19,995 bases of DNA, taken from Kuafuiihalomonas phototrophica. Its GTDB lineage: Bacteria > Myxococcota > Kuafuiibacteriia > Kuafuiibacteriales > Kuafuiibacteriaceae. Both the position numbers and the translations under genes were made by a program. A model generated the notes under the pieces. The model did no database searches, was not told the origin of the DNA, and saw only the letters and a program-made list of their open reading frames with translations. The DNA lies in NCBI GenBank assembly GCA_031800475.1, contig DAPKRQ010000193.1, forward strand, positions 1 to 19,995. The letters run 5' to 3'. Shown piece by piece: positions 14,871 to 19,995 of this stretch (within the stretch, counting starts at the first letter, position 1; every line of letters begins with the position of its first letter).

Positions 14871-14904
14871 AAGGGGCCCCGGAGCTCCGGCTCCGGGACC
14901 CCTT
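14871..14904 (+). terminator. Strong long hairpin after recA
   Basis: AAGGGG (14871-14876) pairs with CCCCTT (14899-14904); one C/A mismatch; CCCGGAGC (14878-14885) pairs with GCTCCGGG (14890-14897); loop TCCG, a UNCG-type stable tetraloop closed by C-G. The stem has 14 pairs. It starts four bases after the recA stop. Only two Ts end the stem, with no further T-run. Confidence 0.75.
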
Positions 14905-15110
14905 CGACGGGCACTGCGGGACTTGGGACGGGACGATGTTGCAGCGCCCGCTTTCCGCCGGTTGAGCAAACGGCATGCCGGATGGTGGGACCCCGTCCTG
15001 CGGCGGATCGCCAGGCCGGAGAGGCCTGTTCGGCCGCGCCGAACCGGCTCCGTTCGAGGTCTAACGACCGGGCCGATCGCTCCGATCGCAAAAATCCACG
15101 GGCCTGCGGG
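14905..15110. other. Intergenic, no gene recognised
   Basis: Between the recA hairpin and the end of the minus-strand lipoprotein gene. Frames across it are open only as GC-rich shadows with no family resemblance. The only structure noted is a short direct repeat around 15072-15089 (CGATCGCTC / CGATCGC). Confidence 0.6.
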
Positions 15111-15626
15111 TCAACGGGTGCACAAGCGCAGGCCGGTGGGTTCGTGAGAGGCAGCGCACCGGCTGGGAGGCGGACAATCGGCATCGGCTTCGCACCGGGT
15201 TCGGCACCGAGGCGGGTCTTCGTCCACGCAGACGGCCTGGGGTGAACATGGGCCGCAGGGGCTGGCCCGAGGCGGCAGACACGCCCAGGCCTTTCCACGC
15301 CCATCCAGCGGCTGACAGCGCAGGTCCGGTTCGGCGCAAGGCGCCCCCGGGTCGCAGGGCGGAGGGGGCGGCACGCACACGCCCGAATTTCGGGAGCCGG
15401 CGGCAGGGACGCAAACCGGCAGATCCTCGGGACAGCCGGCCCCGTGTTGCCAGGGGTGCTCTGCTGGGCTGCACGCCGGAAGGCAGTGGGCCGCGCCCGA
15501 GGAAGAAGCCACGCAGAGGGTGCCGGGATCGCAGTCGCAAGCAGGCCGGAAGTTCGACGAGTCCGCGCAGGACGCCAGGAGGGCCGCCGCCAGGATCAGG
15601 GCCGATCCGGTTTCAACCCGGGTCAG
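15111..15626 (-). CDS. Cysteine-rich lipoprotein, probable CTG start
   Basis: A predicted lipoprotein of 171 residues. The only start that makes sense is CTG 15626-15624, which overlaps the TGA of the preceding gene as CTGA and gives TRVETGSALILAAALLASC: a charged start, a hydrophobic core and lipobox LASC (Cys about 20). The frame stays open upstream only as a shadow of the NTF2-like gene. The mature part of about 150 residues has 21 cysteines counting the lipid one, in patterns such as CDCDPGTLC, CVPPPPPCDPGAPC and CRTRCEADADCPPPSRC, spaced like small disulphide-bonded EGF/EB-type modules common in myxobacterial envelope proteins. The family and function are not known. It is likely on the cell surface or in the periplasm, needing oxidative folding. 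Confidence 0.78.
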   Translation of the reverse strand: MTRVETGSALILAAALLASCADSSNFRPACDCDPGTLCVASSSGAAHCLPACSPAEHPWQHGAGCPEDLPVCVPAAGSRNSGVCVPPPPPCDPGAPCAEPDLRCQPLDGRGKAWACLPPRASPCGPCSPQAVCVDEDPPRCRTRCEADADCPPPSRCAASHEPTGLRLCTR

Positions 15627-16171
15627 TTGAGCGATTGGCTGCCGCCGCCCTGGGGCGGGAAGAAGCCCCCCCGCTCGACCTCGTCTTCGGCGCCGGTATC
15701 TGAATCGGAGTCTTCCTCGATGAAGTTCGAGCTGTGGTGCAACACCAGGAGCCACTGTCCGTCGACCTCTTCGAAGATGTTGGAGCTCACCACCGAGGCT
15801 TCGAAGCTTTCGCTTTCTTCGGTGGTGATCGAAAGCTCCACCACCTGGTTCACCCAGGCCACCCGGCCCGACACCTCGATTTGGACGTCTTGCAGACCGA
15901 TGTCGATCGACTCGATGGACTGAAAGATGTCCTGCCAGCTCCGCCGGACGTCCGGCCACCCGGACACGAGCTCCCACCCCGGGTGGATGCACCGCACGTG
16001 CGGGGTTTGGGCCCACACCTTGGCCATGCGTTCGAGGTTCCGCTGGGTGAAGGCTTCGTAGAACGCGAAGTTGGCTTCCTCCACGCGCTGAAGCTCTTTC
16101 GTCAGCGGACGTGAGCGGTCGGGCTCGTCCGGAGTTTCCGTCGATCCCGTCACCCCACGGTATTTGGTCAT
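15623..16171 (-). CDS. NTF2/SnoaL-like domain protein
   Basis: A 182-residue protein from ATG 16171-16169. Residues about 23-150 look like a SnoaL_3/DUF4440 cone-shaped NTF2 fold: LTKELQRVEEANFAFYEAFTQRNLERMAKVWA, then HVRCIHPGWELVSGWPDVRRSWQDIF, and paired strands ending GQWLLVLHHSS. The C-terminus is acidic then Gly/Ser-rich and probably disordered. No signal peptide is seen, so it is cytoplasmic unless exported with a partner. Members of this fold bind small hydrophobic ligands or act as enzymes; nothing here fixes a substrate. It is translationally coupled (CTGA overlap) to a 21-cysteine lipoprotein, an odd pairing of a cytoplasmic and an exported product. Confidence 0.85.
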   Translation of the reverse strand: MTKYRGVTGSTETPDEPDRSRPLTKELQRVEEANFAFYEAFTQRNLERMAKVWAQTPHVRCIHPGWELVSGWPDVRRSWQDIFQSIESIDIGLQDVQIEVSGRVAWVNQVVELSITTEESESFEASVVSSNIFEEVDGQWLLVLHHSSNFIEEDSDSDTGAEDEVERGGFFPPQGGGSQSLN

Positions 16172-16264
16172 GCTGCCGCCACGCTACCACAGCTTTCCCG
16201 AAAATTTGGCGGCGACCCGCCTCCCGGCTACGATCCGGCCTCGGTGCCTGCCCCCGCCGTCGCC

Positions 16265-16747
16265 ATGTTCAGGGCCATTCACCAACTCCTGTTGGCCCTC
16301 TGGGTGGGCTTTGGCGCCCACCTGTTCCTGCTCGAGGGCCTGGCTGCCCGAGTGTTGGGGGATCGCCAGGCGGCCGAGCGGCTGTTCGTGGCGGTCGAAG
16401 CCCAAGCCGAACCCTACGCCCTGGGCGCCCTTCCGCTGTTGGTGGTTGCGCTCCGGCTCGGCTGGGAGGGGCACCGGCTGCGGTTTCGGACCTGGACCCT
16501 GATCGGATTGGGGCTGACCTTGGTGGCGAACCGATTCTTCGTGCGGCCCCTGTGGCAGCGGCTCGAAGCGAGCTTTCGGGCTGCGGCGGAGGCCGGCGCC
16601 GCCACGGAGGCGGCCCTGAACCAAGTTCATTGGGCCCAAGAGGCGGTGGTGGTGCTGACGGCGGCCCAGGTGGTCTTGGCGGCCGTCCTGTTGGTGGCGG
16701 GCGTAGCCCCCGGGACCTCGAGGCGGCGCACGTTCATCTCGTTGTGA
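16265..16747 (+). CDS. Small multi-pass membrane protein (DUF4149-like)
   Basis: A 160-residue membrane protein. I prefer ATG 16265; GTG 16244 would add seven residues (MPAPAVA). Neither has a clear Shine-Dalgarno. Hydrophobic segments at about 7-25 (LLLALWVGFGAHLFLLEGL), 52-66, 76-92 and 124-147 suggest four passes in the inner membrane. The first segment with LWVG, and conserved-looking NRFFVRPLW and NQVHW motifs, resemble DUF4149/TMEM205-like proteins; this is a family impression, not proven. The function is unknown. It is divergent from the NTF2-like gene across about 90 bases containing GCTACCAC (16183-16190), a possible -10 element, and convergent with the vWA lipoprotein gene 40 bases away. 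Confidence 0.8.
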   Translation: MFRAIHQLLLALWVGFGAHLFLLEGLAARVLGDRQAAERLFVAVEAQAEPYALGALPLLVVALRLGWEGHRLRFRTWTLIGLGLTLVANRFFVRPLWQRLEASFRAAAEAGAATEAALNQVHWAQEAVVVLTAAQVVLAAVLLVAGVAPGTSRRRTFISL

Positions 16748-16786
16748 GGGACCCGTTTTCGGGCGAGCAGGCGCGGTTCGCTCGGT

Positions 16787-18319
16787 TCAGGGACCGGCGT
16801 CTACCGGGGCACACGCACCGACCAACTCGCGCTCCTGGGTCTGAGGTGTGACGTAGAAGACCCGAACCACCTCGCCCTCGGCCGGCCCCGAACCGCCCAG
16901 GAATCGAAGTGTGGACCGGACCGTGGTTTGTCCGCTGTCCGGATCTTCCACCTCTTCGAAATCCAGGGTGAAGCCCCCGCCGGTGCCGTCCTCGCTGTAG
17001 ACGAGGCGACGAAAGCGGTCTTCGCGGCCCACCTCGACCACGACCCCTTCGGGGTAGTCGGGATCGGCGGGGGGCTCCAAAACCAGTTCGTCGGTGGCCA
17101 CCAACTCCCGGGCGATCTGGTTCAGGGTCCGGCTGAAGTCGTCCTGACAGATCGAATCGATCAGGCAGTAGGTGGTGCGACCGGGCTCCACCTGGCAGCT
17201 TTCGGTGCCAGCCGGATCGCCCCGGGCCCTTGCGCCGAAGCGCCGGGCGAACTCCACGTAGCCGTTGGCAGGCTCGGCGCCGCAGCAGTCGTCGACCGCG
17301 TAGTACGAGCAGGAGCGACACCAGTCCGGGTTGACCAGGACCCATTCGGCCTCCGGATTGAGGCATCGGTTTCGCTCCACGCCGTTGACGGCGAGGGGAG
17401 CGCACACCTCGCCCGCTTCGCAGATGCTCGGGTCGGAGCATCGGTCGAGGCTTCCGGTCGGTGGCGGGGACTCGCACACGGTGGCGCCACACTCGGCCGT
17501 GGCCTCGCCATCCGCTCCGGCCCGGCAGTCCACGGCCTCGCCGTCGACGGTTCCGCCGATCACCGCCACCCGCACCCGGTCCAGGCTGCCCTTGATCCGG
17601 GCCAACTCGTCGATGAAGCCGTCGACGGTGGCCCCCTGTCTCTCGAGGCTCTGATCCGGTTCGTCGGACACCAGAACGACCACCAGGTTGGCGTCCGGAC
17701 GCAAAAAGCCCGCATTGCAACCACCCGGCTCGGCGAAGCGGAGGGCCTGCTGCATGGCCTGAAGGCCCTCTTCGGTGCCGGTTCCGCAGGAACCCACCCG
17801 GACCGCGTCCTGGAACCGGGCCACCACATCCTCGGGGGCCGTCTGGTCATTGATGGCGATCACGGGCGTCTGCTCTGCAGGGCGGCGAAAGCAGCCATGC
17901 TCGGTGGGAAGGGTCGTGCATCCCGACCGGTCCTCGTCGTTCCAGTAGCGGTATGGGCCCTCGAAGAAGAACTCGGCGAGTCCCCCGCACTCGGTGTCTG
18001 CGTTGCACCGGTCGTTGCCCCGGCCCTGGTCGGTGCTGACCACGGCCAGCTGGTAATCCCCGGTGCCGGCGTTCAGCCCGTCGATGAACGCCTGGAAGTT
18101 CTGCGCCAGGTTCTCCTGCTCGTCGGCCATGGACCCGGAGTTGTCGACGACGAACAAGATGTCCGCCGGTGTGGGGGCGAGGGCGGGCTCTTCCCGCTGC
18201 ACCTCGGACAGCTGCACGGGGCAGACCTGGTCGAAGAGGTAGTCCTGCTGGCAGCCCCAAAGCCCCGCGGTGGCCCCCAGGGCTCCGAGGATCGCCCGGC
18301 CTCGCGTACCGTGCTCCAT
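16787..18319 (-). CDS. von Willebrand A domain lipoprotein, cysteine-rich
   Basis: A 510-residue exported protein starting at ATG 18319-18317. The signal peptide carries lipobox GLWGC (Cys23). The vWA domain runs from about residue 53 (ADILFVVDNSGSM) with MIDAS D59-S61-S63, Thr in GTGTEEGLQAM (about 180-182) and VLVSDEPDQS (215-224). It holds about 23 cysteines, many in a region at about 250-360 (CRSCSYY, DDCCGAEP) that probably forms disulphides. A C-terminal domain of about 100 residues (LVLEPPADPDYPEGVVVEV ... GEVVRVFYVTP ... LVGAC) is beta-rich. Probably surface or periplasmic, binding metal and a protein partner; the ligand is unknown. It stands alone on its strand, divergent from serS and convergent with the small membrane protein gene. 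Confidence 0.88.
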   Translation of the reverse strand: MEHGTRGRAILGALGATAGLWGCQQDYLFDQVCPVQLSEVQREEPALAPTPADILFVVDNSGSMADEQENLAQNFQAFIDGLNAGTGDYQLAVVSTDQGRGNDRCNADTECGGLAEFFFEGPYRYWNDEDRSGCTTLPTEHGCFRRPAEQTPVIAINDQTAPEDVVARFQDAVRVGSCGTGTEEGLQAMQQALRFAEPGGCNAGFLRPDANLVVVLVSDEPDQSLERQGATVDGFIDELARIKGSLDRVRVAVIGGTVDGEAVDCRAGADGEATAECGATVCESPPPTGSLDRCSDPSICEAGEVCAPLAVNGVERNRCLNPEAEWVLVNPDWCRSCSYYAVDDCCGAEPANGYVEFARRFGARARGDPAGTESCQVEPGRTTYCLIDSICQDDFSRTLNQIARELVATDELVLEPPADPDYPEGVVVEVGREDRFRRLVYSEDGTGGGFTLDFEEVEDPDSGQTTVRSTLRFLGGSGPAEGEVVRVFYVTPQTQERELVGACAPVDAGP

Positions 18320-18410
18320 TGCCGGCCATCATGGGCCCGAACGGTCCCGGGTTCAACGCGGGTGGATCGATCCTTGCCGACCGGCCCCGGGTCGGTCTTT
18401 GAGGTCGGAC

Positions 18411-19745
18411 ATGCTCGACCATCGCACCATCGCCGAAGATCCCGAGGGAACGCGCCGCCGCCTGGCCCGGCGTCCGTCCTTCGACCCGGCCCAGCTCGAA
18501 CGGGTCCTGCAGGTGCTGTCGGAGCGTTCTCGCTGTCTGACCGAGACCCAGGCCCTGCAGGCCGAACGCAACCAGCAAAACAAGGCCATGAAAGCCGTCT
18601 TTCAAAAGGGGACCGACGCCGAAAAGGCCGAGGCTCGGGCGGCGCAAAAGGCCTCATCCGAACGGGTGAAGGCCCTGGAGGAACGGGCCAGCGAGCTGGA
18701 GGCGGAGCTTCACGGGCTGCTGTTGGCCATCCCGAATCTTCCGGCCGACGACATCCCGGACGGGGCCGACGAATCCGCCAACCGGGTGGTTCGCACCGTG
18801 GGCGAGCCACCGCAGTTCGAGTTCGAGCCGAAAGATCACGTGGCCCTGGCCTCGGAGGGCTGGAAGCAGCTCGATTTCGAGCGGGCCGCCAAGCTCGCCG
18901 GGTCGCGGTTTTCGGTCCTGTTCGACGACATGGCTCGCCTCGAGCGCGCCCTCGCCCACTTCATGCTGGACGTCCACGTGCGGGAACATGGCTATCGCGA
19001 GGTCTCGGTGCCGTTTTTGGTGAACACCGACGCCCTCACCGGCACCGGTCAGCTTCCGAAGTTCGAAGCCGATCAATTCAAGGTACCGTTCACCGAGCAC
19101 ACGGACTACTGGCTGATCCCCACCGCCGAGGTGCCGCTCACGAACCTGTACGCCGACACGATCCTGGAGCCTGCCGACGGGGCGCTTCCCCATGGGTTCT
19201 GCGCCCACACGCCATGCTTTCGAAAGGAAGCCGGCGCGGCGGGCCGAGACACCCGGGGCATCTTGCGGCAGCACCAGTTTCACAAGGTGGAGTTGGTCCG
19301 CTTTGCCGAACCCGAAAACGGGCCGGCCGAGCTCGAGCACTTGGTCGGTCATGCGGAAGCCATCTTGCAGAAGCTGGAGCTCCACTACCGGGTGTCGCTG
19401 CTCTGCGCCGGCGACATGAGCGCGAACGCGGCGAAGTGCTACGACTTGGAGGTGTGGCTGCCGGGGCAGTCGGCGTACCGGGAGATCTCGAGCTGCTCAT
19501 GGTTCGGGGACTACCAGGCCCGCCGGGCGAAGATCCGATATCGAAGCGAGGCGAAGGCGAAGCCGCGGCTCGTCCACACCCTCAACGGGTCGGGTCTGGC
19601 CGTGGGGCGGACGGCCATCGCCCTGCTCGAGCAGCATCAGCGGCGGGACGGAACGGTTCGGGTCCCCGAAGCCCTCCAACCGTACGTCGGTGCGGACCAG
19701 ATGCCGGGGCCCGGAGTCGGGGGGTCCGGCCCAGCGGGAAGCTGA
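18411..19745 (+). CDS. serS: Seryl-tRNA synthetase
   Basis: A 444-residue class II synthetase that charges tRNA-Ser; cytoplasmic. The start is ATG 18411, with GAGG six bases upstream (18401-18404). The N-terminal coiled-coil arm spans about 26-105, followed by the linker IPNLPADDIPDGADE. The catalytic domain shows motif 1 near 185-202, TAEVPLTNLYAD (238-249), motif 2 CFRKEAGAAGRDTRGILRQHQFHKVE (269-293, written here in part) and motif 3 LNGSGLAVGRTAIALLE (391-407). It has EISSCSWFGDYQARRAKIRYR, the serine and ATP-pocket region (358-378). The length is normal, with a short Gly/Pro-rich tail. The divergent vWA gene starts 91 bases upstream. Confidence 0.98.
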   Translation: MLDHRTIAEDPEGTRRRLARRPSFDPAQLERVLQVLSERSRCLTETQALQAERNQQNKAMKAVFQKGTDAEKAEARAAQKASSERVKALEERASELEAELHGLLLAIPNLPADDIPDGADESANRVVRTVGEPPQFEFEPKDHVALASEGWKQLDFERAAKLAGSRFSVLFDDMARLERALAHFMLDVHVREHGYREVSVPFLVNTDALTGTGQLPKFEADQFKVPFTEHTDYWLIPTAEVPLTNLYADTILEPADGALPHGFCAHTPCFRKEAGAAGRDTRGILRQHQFHKVELVRFAEPENGPAELEHLVGHAEAILQKLELHYRVSLLCAGDMSANAAKCYDLEVWLPGQSAYREISSCSWFGDYQARRAKIRYRSEAKAKPRLVHTLNGSGLAVGRTAIALLEQHQRRDGTVRVPEALQPYVGADQMPGPGVGGSGPAGS

Positions 19746-19771
19746 AGCAAAGTCCCTTCAGGGCGAAACGA

Positions 19772-19788
19772 GCCCGGGGTGCCCGGGC
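19772..19788 (+). terminator. Short GC hairpin after serS
   Basis: GCCCGGG (19772-19778), loop GTG, CCCGGGC (19782-19788): a perfect 7-bp stem 26 bases after the serS stop. No T-run follows. It may be the serS terminator. Confidence 0.4.
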
Positions 19789-19915
19789 CGTCGGGCGGCG
19801 AGGCCGCAGTCCACGCCACGAGGACGGCCTGGGCGGCGCTCGTGGCTTCGAGTTCGCTCGTTTCGTGCGAAGCGCACGCTTTGCGCACCCGTTCGTCCCC
19901 TGATAAGGAACCCGG

Positions 19916-19995
19916 ATGGGTTCGAAAATGGGTTGCTGGGGGCTCGTGGCCGTCCTGGCGGTTGCGTGTGGCGGAGAAGACGGGGCGGGCAGTGG
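19916..19995 (+). CDS. Lipoprotein, N-terminal part only (cut by window edge)
   Basis: The first 26 codons of a gene that runs off the right edge. ATG 19916 is preceded by AAGGAA (19905-19910) at good distance. The translation, MGSKMGCWGLVAVLAVAC then GGEDGAGS, is a lipoprotein signal peptide with lipobox AVAC (Cys18) and a flexible Gly/Ser/acidic start of the mature protein. The family cannot be told from this fragment. Confidence 0.72.
   Translation, partial: MGSKMGCWGLVAVLAVACGGEDGAGS

Noticed and set aside
14905..15110. Small gene between recA and the Cys-rich lipoprotein gene
   Set aside because: Open frames there lack a ribosome site and recognisable sequence and continue as shadows into neighbouring genes.
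16928..19903. Plus-strand open frame of 991 codons across the vWA lipoprotein and serS
   Set aside because: It is antisense to one real gene and out of frame with another. The product is compositionally biased and has no recognisable domain.

Overview
The window is GC-rich, densely packed bacterial chromosome. Gene content points to the Myxococcota/Deltaproteobacteria: the block tRNA-Gln, prs, bL25 (CTC), pth, rpsF, rplI, dnaB is an arrangement known from that group, and it is interspersed with lipoproteins of types common there (von Willebrand A, choice-of-anchor D, very cysteine-rich). This assignment is an inference from content and order; no database was searched. No transposase, integrase, phage gene, CRISPR array or rRNA was seen.

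Layout. (1) 1-3189, minus strand: a MoxR/Bat-type operon of MoxR AAA+ ATPase, DUF58 protein, membrane-anchored BatD/DUF4381-like protein and the start of a BatA-like vWA membrane protein cut by the window edge. The last three genes are joined by 4-base ATGA/GTGA overlaps. (2) 3276-4253, plus strand: a small hypothetical gene and a DUF1844 gene carrying a near-identical 5 x 36-bp in-frame repeat; a small lipoprotein gene converges on them. (3) 4715-9994, plus strand: tRNA-Gln with its own promoter, then prs, bL25, pth, bS6, bL9, dnaB and a GIY-YIG nuclease that starts inside dnaB. rpsR is absent from its usual place between rpsF and rplI. (4) 10103-14904, plus strand: a 782-residue choice-of-anchor D plus vWA lipoprotein, cinA, then recA with a promoter whose spacer holds an inverted repeat. 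(5) 15111-16171, minus strand: an NTF2/SnoaL-like protein translationally coupled to a 21-cysteine lipoprotein. (6) 16265-16747: a small multi-pass membrane protein. (7) 16787-18319, minus strand: a second vWA lipoprotein. (8) serS, then the first 26 codons of another lipoprotein.

Most of the window is housekeeping: PRPP synthesis, translation, replication, recombination and seryl-tRNA charging. The accessory theme is the cell envelope: four lipoproteins plus the start of a fifth, two of them with vWA domains, alongside the MoxR/Bat operon, whose products are generally thought to act as an ATPase plus vWA envelope chaperone or assembly system. The points most worth a second look are the recA control region (GTTC-N4-GAAC inside a TTGACG-N17-TAGCGC promoter, next to a perfect 19-bp hairpin), two lipoprotein genes whose only sensible start codon is CTG, and the two unlike vWA lipoproteins with possibly related C-terminal domains.
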